Source: Gonocerus acuteangulatus (lineage: Eukaryota; Arthropoda; Insecta; Hemiptera; Coreidae). Taken from it: 64,000 nucleotides of DNA. Positions 33,491 to 43,142 of the stretch are shown here, in pieces. The notes under the pieces were generated by a model. The model was not told the origin of the DNA. It did not search any database and was given only the letters and a program-made list of their open reading frames with translations. Both the position numbers and the translations under genes were made by a program. The stretch is from the NCBI GenBank assembly GCA_946811695.1, contig OX328127.1, positions 47,963,783-48,027,782 on the forward strand. Reading direction: 5' to 3'. The number at the start of each line of letters is the position of its first letter. Position 1 is the first letter of the stretch.

Positions 33491-34250
33491 TATATGTGTG
33501 TCTGTTAACACGATAGTGGCCAGAGTTTTTGTTTTTTCGTCACGAAATTTGGTATATAGCATTCAATTAGCAAACGATTGAACGAGTTCGTTAACCACCA
33601 AAGTCGGTCCACCGGAAGGGGGGGTTTACCCCGAACCCAAAACACTAATTTGACTATGTCAGCCGTAATATTTGTTATATTTCAACGAAACTTGGTATTC
33701 GTAGTGGTAATATAGAGAGAAAAGTGAGATATAAAAATGAACTAAATCGGTTCATTAGAAAGGGGGGGGGGGTTTACTCCGGACCCACAATACCAATTCG
33801 CCACTACCAGCCGTGATTTTTGGTATATTTCGATGAAACTCGGTATTCGTAGTGGTAATCCACAGGTAAATAACTGTTGTAAAAATAAACTAAATCGGTT
33901 CATTAGGAGGGGGGGTTTACTCCGGACCCACAATACCAATTCGCCACTACCAGCCGTGATTTTTGGTATATTTCGACGAAACTCGGTATTCGTAGTGGTA
34001 ATCTACAGGTAAATATGTGTTGTAAAAATAAACTAAATCGGTTCATTAGAAGGGGGGGTTTACTCTTGACCCAAATTCTTAATATACTCATACCGGTCGT
34101 AATTTCTGCTGTATTGTAACGAAACGCGGTATACGTCGTGGGTAACTCATGAGAAAGAAGTGTTGTAAAAATGAGCAGAATCGGTCAATCGGAAAGCGGG
34201 GGTTTAATTTGTAATATATTTCAATAGAAAAGCCCGTCAGACGTAGGTTC
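33302..34250 (-). mobile_element. Repeat family B with 143-bp tandem units
   Basis: Minus-strand terminus: hairpin CTTTCCT-TCGG-AGGAAAG followed by tgctag. It then has a 125-bp conserved segment (ccgaaaatgacccccg), (TA)n at 33427-33495, a body block (gtgtctgttaacacgatag, aaatttggtatatagcat), and units of 143-148 bp starting tttacyccggaccc at 33625, 33773, 33916, 34059 and a fifth decayed one near 34202. Each unit has ccgtgatttttggtatat, aactcggtattcgtag and actaaatcggttcatta. G-runs join the units. Frames of 62-65 codons across the units (33742-33939, 33903-34091) merely reflect the repeat. Confidence 0.75.
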
Positions 34251-34471
34251 ACAAAGCCGCCGCAAGGAGCGCTTTCTACCACTAGAGTGACTGTATCCTG
34301 TTCCTGCGTTAGATCAAAATACGATAATATGAGGTTTTTTGTATTTATTACGTAGTGTAATAGGTACCATGTGTAAACATAACTCTGGAAGCAAATTATT
34401 AATTGATCAGTTACTCATTACAAATTTAAAAGAGAACTATTCATGTTTTTATTTTATTTATGTAGGATATT

Positions 34472-34553
34472 TTAAGCAAATTGTTCTGGAAAGCAATCTA
34501 CACTACCCAAATTCTGAGGAAATTGCTTAGTTATGCAGCTCCTGCGTGACGGA
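34472..34553 (+). repeat. Repeat end related to family C
   Basis: The sequence aagcaaattgttctgg, ctacactacccaaattctg and gctcctgcgtgacggactt matches, inverted, the segment at 38330-38415 and more weakly 23395-23465. It ends in the same gac(g/t)gactttt form as family C. Confidence 0.65.
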
Positions 34554-34630
34554 CTTTTTACTAGCAAATTCGTTTTACTGTTATAATCTACTGTAAATAT
34601 GTGCTTCATGGCAAATAAAAGTCCATTCTC
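34554..34630 (+). repeat. Family C, right part
   Basis: Continues the copy begun at 33058: actagcaaattcg, ctgttataatctactg, aaatatgtgcttcatggc. Compare 19523-19590. Confidence 0.75.
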
Positions 34631-34780
34631 TCGTGGGTTAAATTTTTCTTTAAAATAGGAAATAATGATAAGTTCAGTTGTAGCAGGAGGAAGGTTATAT
34701 AGATAGGAGAATTCAAAACAAAGTACGCATACGTCATCATGATTATCCACAGCCATCTTGATTACCACAGCCACTCCAAA

Positions 34781-35010
34781 CTTATTACCAATATCTTTCA
34801 CCGTTTCTTAGCTTATTTCACTACAATACTAATTTTACTGATAAATGCAATTTAAAACAAGAAAAACCAATTAAAAAGTGAGATAAACAAAGAGAAAAAC
34901 CCTTTCAAAACAACAAAACAAACACTTTTTAAGTTTTAAGCGCTTATCATAAGCGGGGTCAACCTCATAAGCGGGTTCTCCCTATGGAGATAGGGAGTAA
35001 CCGCGCTAAA
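34781..35010 (+). mobile_element. Family A internal-deletion derivative (230 bp)
   Basis: The first 160 bp (attaccaatatctttcacc to ttaagcgctta) are nearly identical to 20698-20875. The sequence then jumps directly to cataagcgggttctccc and the terminal hairpin and aaccgcgctaaaa of 21600-21655. About 730 bp of body, including the (TA)n tract, is missing. Ends retained with the middle lost is typical of non-autonomous deletion derivatives. Confidence 0.8.
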
Positions 35011-35086
35011 AGGTAAATTTCCAAGCTTAACATTTAACCTGTAATAGAGATGTAGAGATGTTTCAACAGTTAACAAAGATTGATCC

Positions 35087-35088
<2 letters not shown>

Positions 35089-35129
<41 letters not shown>
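35089..35129. repeat. Poly(T) tract
   Basis: About 40 T in a row, immediately after gatccg. No SINE body is recognised on the minus strand next to it. Confidence 0.85.
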
Positions 35130-35639
35130 CGTAAGTAGATAGAAATCTTCCATAATATTAGGCATGATGGAGTTGTTAATTTTTTCTATTATTAATTAAT
35201 GCTAAATTGTAACAATGGTCATTTATTTTATATTAATTTCTTCTTAGATTTTACTTCAAAAATGTTTGACTCACAATTTTTCTTCTGATTTTCTACAGAC
35301 TTCTTCAGATCATGAGTTTATCATATTCCGCGGGTGTTTCTCCCCTTGCATTTCGTGTTGTTTCGGTCTAGCATTGTGATTTTATGTAGTTTGTTCCGGG
35401 AGCACAAAGCCGATTTCTCTATTCACGTTGTTTTACCGTTTTAGTATTTATTTATGTAGTATTTATTATATATTTTTATAATAATGTTTATAGTATTGTG
35501 AGTTAGTCTAAGTTCAAAGATTTTTATTTGTTTTTGTCAAAGCACTTCTTGTGATTGGCCACAAAGCCCAGTTTCTCTGCGAATATGTTTCTTTATTATC
35601 CTGGATTTTGGAATGATGCTGATTGGTGGTCCGGTGATT

Positions 35640-36148
35640 AAAATACTTTCAATGCCTGAAAACCGATTGCCACGCAAATGCCTTGATAGGCTCATAGAAT
35701 TAGATTCTAAAAAGAGGGATATCGGCTTTAATTGGGTATCCCAAATTAAACAAATAGCATCAAATAATTATATATAAGAAAATTTCTTTGATTTTTCAGT
35801 GCCAACAAATTTATTGACTAAGAAAAATATAATTCTATATTATAATATAGAATTATTATTATATAATATAATCTAACTAAAGAACCACCTCTATTCCTTA
35901 GACATTGAAAAGGCTCTCAACTCAAATTACAGCCCTCTTTACAGAACGATTTGTAGTTTCAATAGCCCTCAGCCTCAGCACTATTTAACTTACCATACAA
36001 ATATATATAAATTAAAACTTGTTAGCCAACTAAGAGTTTTGGCAAATGAAAATATAAAACTTTCCCATAGGAACATTGTTGTCCATATAAAAACAGGAGA
36101 AATATGTGGATGGTGTCACCATGTAGATGGATCAATTTACAAGCTGTA
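35640..36148 (+). pseudogene. Possible retroelement protein remnant
   Basis: Two short stretches look protein-like but are surrounded by stops: MPENRLPRKCLDRLIELDS near 35649, followed by KKRDIGFNWVSQIKQI, and LRVLANENIKLSH near 36030, followed by a Cys-rich GEICGWCHHVDG. The second resembles the zinc-binding tail found after RNase H or at the C-terminus of LINE proteins. I cannot assign a family and the reading is weak. Confidence 0.2.
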
Positions 36149-36662
36149 GAAAATATTTCGATTGAATCCCGCGATTCTAAGTACCCACAAAAAAATAATT
36201 ACTTAAAAAAACATTAATTCCACTTTTCTCAGAAACGGTTACAGATAACTTAAAAATGGTTTCATTCGCTTTCCTATGTTAAGAAAGTACCTGCAAGCAT
36301 ATGAACTCAAAAACGTAAGCGTTACGATTTTTTTTGCGCGAATTTCGCCCTAACACTACCTTCCAGTGAGCGGATTCTGCTGGTTAACGAACTTGACCAT
36401 TCAAATTAGACTACAGATTTTTGTACCAAATTTTATCAAAATCGGACCACTTTTGAGCTTGCTAGAGAGCGAACAGACAAGCATATATATAAATATATAT
36501 ATATATATTATATATATATATATACACACAAATTTGAACCACCTATATTTTCGTGATCTATGGGGTCTGAAACGAGAAAGTTTCTAGTTGGCACTTCCGG
36601 ATTGCGTCGCGAGGTCAACCTCATAAGCGGGTTCTCCCTATTTCCATAGGGAGAAATTTTTA
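36149..36662 (+). mobile_element. Family A, 3' half with modified terminus
   Basis: It begins aaaatatttcgattgaatcc and follows 21120-21640 with small deletions, including (TA)n at about 36482-36525. It ends in the hairpin CTCCCTAT-TTCC-ATAGGGAG followed by aaatttttac, without the usual aaccgcgctaaaa. Confidence 0.75.
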
Positions 36663-36829
36663 CTGCACAGAGAATTATCCATATCTTTGGGAAAACAAAA
36701 TTACTTACACTGTAAAAAACCCTCACTTACAAGGAATGTGACCAAACTAACTTAGATATATTTACTGTACTCGCACATCTGACATTATACACACATTTTA
36801 TTATATTTAGTATAATTCAGGGTAATAAA

Positions 36830-36875
36830 GGTAAGGAAAGTTCAGGGTAATAAAGGTAAGTTTTTTATTATTTTT
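36830..36875. repeat. Short tandem duplication
   Basis: ttcagggtaataaaggtaag occurs twice in direct order, about 24 bp apart. Confidence 0.7.
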
Positions 36876-37039
36876 CTTATTTATTCCCTCTTTTCAAAAA
36901 GAATGGAACTGAAAAACGTGGTCTTATAATAATTACGATTGTATTTTGACAATGTGAATCGTAGAAATATCACTTCTATTTTGGTCTTGATTTTGGAAGG
37001 CTATTTAATTTACGTGAATATGGTTTTATCCAGTACTAT

Positions 37040-38345
37040 TTAGAAATCCACAGGGTGGACCTTTTCCCCCCAAATTTATTTATATTGGCCGTTGACCATG
37101 TATACCGAGAAGTCTCTGATCCCAAATTTGCGAGTACATTAGGTTAAAGACTTGTAGAAAATCAAAATCCTGTTCTTACAGGAGTCGCTTATGACCAAGT
37201 TGTATCGTCTCGGTATCTAGATTCCGGTTAAGAATAGTTAACGTTATCACCAGAATATTCAATAAGATTCGGCTGGAAATCAAGGCAAGGAAAAGCTCTG
37301 CAATTATTATTGAAAAAGAAAATTAGTGAAGCTTTTGCTAGAAAATGGCGGAGAAATCAATTATATAGTGGAAAATGATTAAATTAAATATCTCGGATGC
37401 AATTTTTTCCAATGAGATGGTTATTTTTTATTTGTTTTAACAACGCATCGACATATCTGGGCAGAAATCCAGGGTGTAGCGAGGAATTTTCTCAACGACC
37501 CCTGAGATGAGAAAACTTCTGCCGCCGGTGGGGATCGAAACCACCATCTCCCTGTATCTAAGGCGCTAGCCACTAGACCGCCGGAGACCCCGAGATGGTT
37601 ATTAACGAGAATGGATTACGACAGGTCAATGAAAACATGGAAAAATTAACCAAAACAAGCCAGCTAAGACCTTAACAAAACTACCTGTCACTAATTTATC
37701 CGCTCCAAACAGCTCCTTTGATAAAATTGAACCCATAATTGCAAGAAGAATTTAATATCTTAATAAGGTGAGCCGGTTAACTCACCAAGACATTACCGAG
37801 GCCTGGGACTATTGCACTGTCTTTGGGAAGCACCACTTCAACGGAAGCTGAATCGTGTCAGATGAACAGTTCCAGCCAATACTCGACAACAAAAAAGAAT
37901 CATCTGAATGCGCCAGTAGTCTGAATGTTGATATAGCCGGTAGATATATACTTGCTGAAAAGTTCAATATTATAATGATAAGGCGTAAGTTATGGAAAAA
38001 TCCTTTGAAGAATGGGCTCACTCTAAATGGCAAGGAGTAGGAGTGATGAATTTCAAAGATTGTACCAAAGCCAACACGTTTGTCTATTAAAAAGAAAGTT
38101 TGTCTGGTTCTGAATGGACAAATACCCTAAAACTGAACATCAATTATGTGCCATTAAGAGGAGTTCCTAGTGTTATGGGAGCATCAAATGTTGAACTCCT
38201 CTGTCGCAAGCGCGGCAGGGAGAATGAAACACCAGCACACGTGCTTGGAAACTGTCCTAACAATATGCTTCTTGTCATTAGGCGCCACCATAACCTCAAA
38301 CATAGGCTTATCGCTGTCCTTCAAGAAAAAGTCCGTCACGCGGGA
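37040..38345 (+). pseudogene. R2-like non-LTR retrotransposon ORF, C-terminal half
   Basis: Pieces of a reverse transcriptase and its C-terminal domain are readable in different frames. They are a RIFNKIRLEIKARKSSAIII block (about 37251-37310), KYLGCNF (37386-37406), VNENMEKLTKTSQLRP after the SINE insertion, RHYRGLGLLHC near 37790, AEKFNIIMIRRKLWKNPL (37957-38010), SGSEWTNTLKLNINYVPLRG (38103-38162), and RENETPAHVLGNCP (about 38220-38260) followed by RRHHNLKHRL. The last part corresponds to the CCHC zinc motif that precedes the restriction-like endonuclease in R2-type elements. The second Cys of the motif appears to be Arg (CRKRG), and the endonuclease itself is cut off at about 38330 by another repeat end. 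Many stops and a SINE insertion show it is dead. Confidence 0.7.
37426..37591 (-). mobile_element. SINE-B inserted in the R2-like pseudogene
   Basis: On the minus strand: ggggtctccggcggtct head, ctagtggctagcgcc as box A region, GGTTTCGATCCCC as box B, the family 3' end gatgcgttg and an A-rich tail. It is flanked by gagatggttatt at 37414-37425 and 37592-37603, a 12-bp target-site duplication. Removing it rejoins the host sequence. Confidence 0.9.
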
Positions 38346-38415
38346 GTGCATAACTAAGCACTTTCCTCAGAATTGGGTAGTGTCGAGTGCATTCCTGAAT
38401 AATTTGCTTAAAATA
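38330..38415 (-). repeat. Repeat end, inverse of 34472-34553
   Basis: Reads aaaaagtccgtcacgcggg, agtgcataactaagcac, ttcctcagaattgggtagtg, tgcattcctgaataatttgc. It truncates the R2-like frame on the left, and the LINE begins immediately on its right. Confidence 0.65.
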
Positions 38416-38671
38416 TGTTTTATTTATTTATTGTTTAACGCCAAAAGGCAATAACACAATTAAAATGTTCTTTAAAGGAAATAAAAAACAATAATAAAAT
38501 CAGTCGTGATGAATTAAGAATTTGTAAAGTGTATCTGTACTGTTCATGTTAATATTTAGTTTTACATGTAGTCAGTGAGTTCGAGTAGTATATGATTGTA
38601 TAAATCTTAATAGTGTATATTATTCAATTTCAGATAGTTACAATGAAGAATTAATTAATATTATATTGTCG

Positions 38672-38950
38672 TCATATTCGGTCAAATAAGTTTCTGTATT
38701 TTAAGTAATTGTAAATCTTGTCTATACATTGGCTCCCATCAGAGAGTAACTCAGTCATGTTGTCCGGTAAGTCATAGTTCTGTCTCAGTAAACATTCTGT
38801 CAAAATGTGTTTGATAGTTAAAGGAGTGTTACATACTTCACATGTCGGACTGTCCTGTCTCGTCATGACGTGTAAGTGTGTCAGCCGGGAATGACCTATT
38901 CTTAAGCGGCATAAGACAACTTCTTCTCTTCTAGTTTGCCTTATGCTTGA
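38672..38950 (-). pseudogene. LINE ORF2 C-terminus: RLRIGHSRLTH and CCHC motif
   Basis: The frame reads VVLCRLRIGHSRLTHLHVM, then TRQDSPTCEVCNTPLTIKHI and LTEC. This is the conserved tail of I/Jockey-group ORF2 (R-L-R-x-GH-x-R-LTH followed by C-x2-C-x8-H-x4-C), probably a nucleic-acid-binding element. It continues for about 40 residues to a stop at 38672. Upstream in the same frame is LREIKQTVEE, a TGA stop (38954-38956) where Trp is usual, then PSSIRQTRREE. This frame differs from that of the RNase H segment, so a frameshift near 39100 separates them. Confidence 0.8.
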
Positions 38951-38972
38951 TGGTCATTCTTCGACTGTTTGT

Positions 38973-39806
38973 TTAATTTCTCTTAGTTTGTTGTCCGTAG
39001 TCGCGTGCCAAGATCTTTGTCACTTTTCGATGATGGTCTTTTTGGCTTCTGCTTGCATGTCTTGGAATGTAGTATTGTATATGTCCTGGTATATTCTCCT
39101 CATGTCCTGGGAGCCAATATATTGTTATCCGTTTATTTGTCCGGTGAATCTGTTCTAGTATTTGTATGTTAAGTGGGTTTAAGTTGTACGGGTTCTGTAG
39201 TCCTAATATTGCGCTAAGTGAGTCAGTACAAATTGTTATCTTAGTCTGTGTTACGTCCTGTGTATTGTCTAAGGCAAGCGAGAGGGCATGTAGTTCCGCT
39301 GAATAGCTGCTTGTGATTCTTGGCAATTTAATACTAAGAATATTATTATCAATCACAGCTGCTGCGCCAGTGCCTTGTGAAGTCTTAGATCCGTCCGTGA
39401 AAATGAATAGTGTATCTTTATTTTGTTCAAGGTGTGCTTTGAAAATGTGTTTGTACGTAAGTGTAGATAAGGCTTCTGATTTTTTAAATTGTGTTAGTCC
39501 CAAGTCAATTCTTAAATTGTGCATTGTCCATGGTATGTAAGTTGGTGAATGTCTTGCGTATACTTCATTTCGATGTACATTGGTATTTTGTGCATAACTG
39601 ATGCATCTTACAAATAATGGCCGTTGCCTAGATGGTTGCGTCTGATATTTACGTAGCATTATTTCGTCAACAGATCCAGGAACGCAGGCGCAGTTCATGT
39701 ATGTGGCTTTTAATGCAAATTTTAAGCAGTTGAGCATACGTCTGAACTCCAGTGGAGGATGAGTACACAACACTTCCGTAGTCCAGAAGGGACCTGGTAT
39801 ATGCAC
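38973..39806 (-). pseudogene. LINE ORF2 RNase H segment
   Basis: RNase H signatures are clear: IFTDGSKTSQG (first catalytic Asp), SAELHALSLAL (Glu), ICTDSLSAI (second Asp) and YWLPGHEENIPG (His region). The stretch before them (RRMLNCLKFALKATYMNCACV) is the connection from the RT thumb. After PGH the expected GNE-x-AD motif is lost. The frame runs out as HHRKVTKILARDYGQQ, while another frame holds the normal continuation (DMQAEAKKTIIEK, stop, QRSWHATTDNKLREIKQTVEE). So there is a frameshift near 39080-39110. The first ATG is internal and not a true start. This segment is one frame off the RT segment. Confidence 0.85.
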
Positions 39807-40881
39807 GGTATAGTGTCAGCATTACACTTCTGTCTGCACCCCACTTGGTATTGCATAGAATCATCAAAAGATGTAAAGATTTTTTACATCTATCAACGGG
39901 ACTCTTTAAGTGGGGAACCCAGGTAAGCTTGGAGTCAAAAGTAAGTCCTAAAAATTTAATTTGGTTAGTCAGTGTGATAGGAGTATTTTTTAATGTTAGT
40001 TGAATATGTGGTCTTTTTCTCTTTTTAGTAAACAGTATACATTGTGTTGAAAAGTGAAGTCCGTTAGTAACGCTCCAGTTTTCAAGGTTTTCTATTGTCT
40101 TTTGCACTAGCCTAGAGTCATTTTCTACATTTTTTGTTCGAATATAAATAAGCAAATCATCCACATACAGGCAATATTTGACTGGTGGAGTAATATGCTT
40201 ACGGATGGTGTCCATAGCTATTTTAAAAAGCGTGGTACTTATAACACTGCCTTGAGGAACTCCGTTTTCTTGTTGGAATATGTTGGATAATGTGGTCCCG
40301 ACTTTTACACGAAGTGTTCTATTCGAAAGGAAATTTAGTACAAAATTAAAGAAATTTCCTTGAATATTCCATTCGGTTAGTTTAGAAAGGATAGTTCCGC
40401 GCCAAACTGTATCATAAGCTTTTTCTATATCGAAAGAGACGGCTAGAACAGAATCCTTATTAATGAACGAGTCTAATATTTCACTTTCTAAAGTAACTAT
40501 GTGGTCTATAGTCGAGTGATTCGATCTGAAGCCACATTGATACTCTGAAAGGAGTTGATTCTGTTCGAGGAACCATAGTATCCTCTTATTCAATATTCTT
40601 TCGAAAATCTTAAATGTAAAGCTTGTCAGAGCTATCGGTCTATAATTATCAGCTGATGATGCACCTTTGTTGGGCTTTTGGATTGGTATAATAATTGCCT
40701 CATTCCATGCTGGTGGATAATTGCTAGTTTCGAAAACATTATTATATAGTTTTAGCAAGACAGACTTTCCAGCACTTGGAAGACATTTAAGCATTTTATA
40801 GCAAATACCATCTTTCCCTGGTGAAGAGCATTTTACTTGGGAAAGTACCTTCTGCTCTTGCAATGTCAAGGGTTCATTCAA
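39667..40881 (-). pseudogene. LINE ORF2 reverse transcriptase segment
   Basis: The frame of 404 codons holds the RT motifs in order: SSPGKDGICYKMLKCLP, NYRPIALTSFTFKIFERIL, the CGFRSNHSTIDHI block, VSFDIEKAYDTVWR with the first catalytic Asp, NGVPQGSVISTTLF, YCLYVDDLLIY with the YVDD active site, and IKFLGLTFDSKLTW. All catalytic Asp residues are present, so the domain itself looks intact. It is in the same frame as the endonuclease upstream, from which only one stop codon (40942-40944) separates it. After DYGSVVYSSST it leaves the true frame: the matching continuation is in the frame of 38973-39806, implying a frameshift at about 39740-39790. Confidence 0.92.
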
Positions 40882-40941
40882 GGGATGTTTAAATTTTGGG
40901 GTTATGAGAAGAGGAGTACTTTCTAAATTAATTTTGAGTTG

Positions 40942-42129
40942 TTATGAATCTACTGGTAGTCTTTCATTGCTTGATATAAAACTAAATTGTTGGCCAAATA
41001 TGTTACAGATAATTTGGGGATTAGTAATTACGATATTGTTTTCCTTTAGGGCCGAAATTGGGGGTTTATATTTCTTATGAATAATTAAGTTGATCATGGA
41101 CCATATTTTGCTCGGAGGGGTTTTCCTGTTAATGGAGCTTACAAAATTTGCCCAGCATTCCTTCTTACTGTGCCGGATAGTATATTGGGATTTTGCTTTC
41201 TTACGTTTATAATACATGAAATATTCCTGACAAGGATTAGTATTAAATAACCGGAGTGCCTTTTTCCTATCAGTTACTGCCTGTTTACATTCATCGTTCC
41301 ACCAGGGAACTGGGTGTTTTTGGTATGTGCTTGGCGTTTTGTTCATTGATGCATCTGCTGCTTCTTTTATAACTGATGAAAAATTTTCGAAGTTTTTAAT
41401 TTGTTTTATGAGGTCTAGAAAATGATTTTGAAATTTATTCCAGTCAGCGTTTTTGACATTGTACCTTGGAGTTGCTCTAGAATTTATTGGTGCTACGGCT
41501 GAGGTTGTAGGGGAGTGATCACTTCCGTGTGGATCTGGGCTCAGTTTCCATGTAAAGCGAGTAAATAGTGTTGAAGAGCAAGCAGATACATCAATATTGC
41601 TGTATGTTCCTGTACGGGGGCATAAATGTGTTGGCGAGTTCCTGTTGAGCGGGATAAGTTTAAATTTTTCTACAAGTTTGCCTCTTGTGTTCGTAAATTG
41701 TGCTCCCCAAATTGTGTTTTCAGCATTCAGATCTCCTACCAAAAGAAGAGGGGATGGGAGCTGCATAAGCACATCCTGGAGCGCATGACTGTCAATTGGT
41801 TCTCCTGGTGGGAGATAAATGGAACAGACAGTAACTTTGAACGGCATGTAAACAGTAACAGCAACTGCTTGGACTGTAGTCAATAGCCTGACAGGTTCAC
41901 TGTAGATACAGTCCTTCACATAGATACAGACACCACCACAAGCCTTACCTCCCAGCAAATAGTCCTTAGAATAGGACTTATACCCGTATATGGAGATTTG
42001 CTTACCTGGTGAGGTGTGTGTTTCCTGTAATGCAATTATGTTAAAAGACTTTGAATTGTCTTGCAACAAGAACTTTAGATCAGCATAATGCCTTTGGGTG
42101 CTGTTAATATTCCACTGAAGTACTGACAT
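40942..42129 (-). pseudogene. LINE ORF2 APE-type endonuclease segment
   Basis: The frame begins MSVLQWNINSTQRHYADLKF, a normal ORF2 start. It contains endonuclease motifs QWN (residues 5-7), ALQETH, GGVCIYVKD, LLLVGDLNAENTIWG, the NIDVSACSS strand and HGSDHSP with the catalytic Asp-His. This domain nicks the target DNA to prime reverse transcription. After it comes the linker (PVPWWNDECKQAVTDRKKAL, WSMINLI). The frame ends at VDS and a TAA; the next codons (QLKINLESTPLLITPK) continue smoothly into the RT frame, so this TAA is a single nonsense change in an otherwise continuous ORF2. The ATG is 88 bp downstream of the ORF1 stop. Confidence 0.92.
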
Positions 42130-42217
42130 AGCAATCTAGAAAAAGAGGTATATATTTACCATTAAGTGTAAAGTCCAGTAGTGAGATGTAACTAAGTAAA
42201 GATGTGATCTAAATAAG

Positions 42218-42619
42218 TTATATTTTCGTTTTTGCTTTGTTGGACTCTCCTTTTCTAAGCTTCCTTGTTGAAGAAGGTGTCTTTATACCCGTGTCTTCTC
42301 CTTTTGCAGAGTTTTCTTGAGACCTATTATTGCCAGATTCTAATTCTTTTTCCAGTGTTTTGAGGGTCAAACTGATTTTATCCAGGGCGGTTTCTGTTTT
42401 CAGATGTTCCATGGGTTCTGATGGTGTTTTAGATTTTTTTTTTCGGCAAATTTTCAGCGGGGGTGTTGTGGTTGGCTTTGGGGGTTGCAAGAGCATTTCC
42501 AGTTTTATTATGAGTTCAGATAACCTCATTATTAAACTATTTTCGCTCGTCATATTCGCCTTTTGTGCATAACCCATATACATAAATAAAATAAAAAAAA
42601 TAAATAACACCTGTTTCAA
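42218..42619 (-). pseudogene. LINE ORF1, C-terminal fragment
   Basis: The open frame has 133 codons; the first 22 residues are hydrophobic and come from AT-rich flanking sequence, so the meaningful part is about 111 residues from MTSENSLIMRLSELIIKLEM. It has two short heptad-like helices (LSELIIKLEMLL and LDKISLTLKTLEKELE) and a basic tail (RKLRKGESNKAKTKI). Position upstream of ORF2 and composition fit the end of an ORF1 RNA-binding protein. The zinc knuckles usual in I/Jockey ORF1 are not seen, so the element is most likely 5'-truncated here. Confidence 0.6.
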
Positions 42620-42659
42620 TTCAATTCAAACATACACAAGTAACCATCAAAAGTACAAA

Positions 42660-42963
42660 GTAACCCCCCCCCCTTCCGATAGACCGATTTAGTTCATTTT
42701 TACAACACTTCTTCCTTATTAGATACCCAGGACTATACCGCGTTTCGTTACAATACAGCAGAAATTACGACCGGTATGAGCTAATTAGTTATTTGGGTCC
42801 GGAGTAAACCCCCCCCCTCCTAATGAACCGATTTAGTTTATTTTTACAACACATTTTTCTCTTTAGTTGAGCGTTCAATCGTTTGATGGGGGAATACTAA
42901 ATACCAAGTTTCGTGGCGAAAAAACAAAAACTCAGGCCTGTATCGTGTTAACGGACACATATA

Positions 42964-43018
<55 letters not shown>

Positions 43019-43142
43019 TTTAACTGGGGTCATTTTCGGTGTCTACTAGGTAGGATCGATAAAGATTCGAAGAAATTTTTCAAAAATTCCGTCATGAGTG
43101 CAGCCTCAATAGCTACTTTCCTTCGGAGGAAAGTGCTAAAAG
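42660..43142 (+). mobile_element. Repeat family B, inverted relative to 33302
   Basis: Contains two tandem-unit remnants separated by C-runs (accgatttagttcattttta; accggtatgagctaattag), the block caagtttcgtggcgaaaaa, (TA)n at 42969-43014, the terminal segment ggtcattttcggtgtctac, and the hairpin CTTTCCT-TCGG-AGGAAAG followed by tgctaaaa. Its outer 125 bp are about 95 percent identical to the outer end of the 33302 copy. Confidence 0.8.

Larger units (their letters stand above)
38419..42625 (-). mobile_element. I/Jockey-group LINE, 5'-truncated, nearly complete ORF2
   Basis: A 4.2-kb minus-strand unit. It holds an ORF1 tail (42218-42619), ORF2 with APE endonuclease, reverse transcriptase, RNase H and a C-terminal zinc motif, then a 3' UTR of about 250 bp ending in an AATAAATAAATAAA tail at 38419-38432. 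The presence of RNase H and the RLRIGHSRLTH plus CCHC tail place it in the I/Jockey assemblage. The exact clade cannot be told by eye. The order is as expected, and the damage is limited to a few stops and frameshifts. I could not find a convincing target-site duplication. Confidence 0.9.

Noticed and set aside
33742..34091. Repeated 62-65-codon frames as a duplicated peptide gene
   Set aside because: The frames follow the 143-bp non-coding units; the unit is also present in decayed, frame-broken form, and G-runs at the junctions shift the frame.
41597..42572. Plus-strand open frames across the LINE (41597-41886 and 42330-42572)
   Set aside because: They are antisense shadows of the well-supported minus-strand ORF1 and ORF2 segments.
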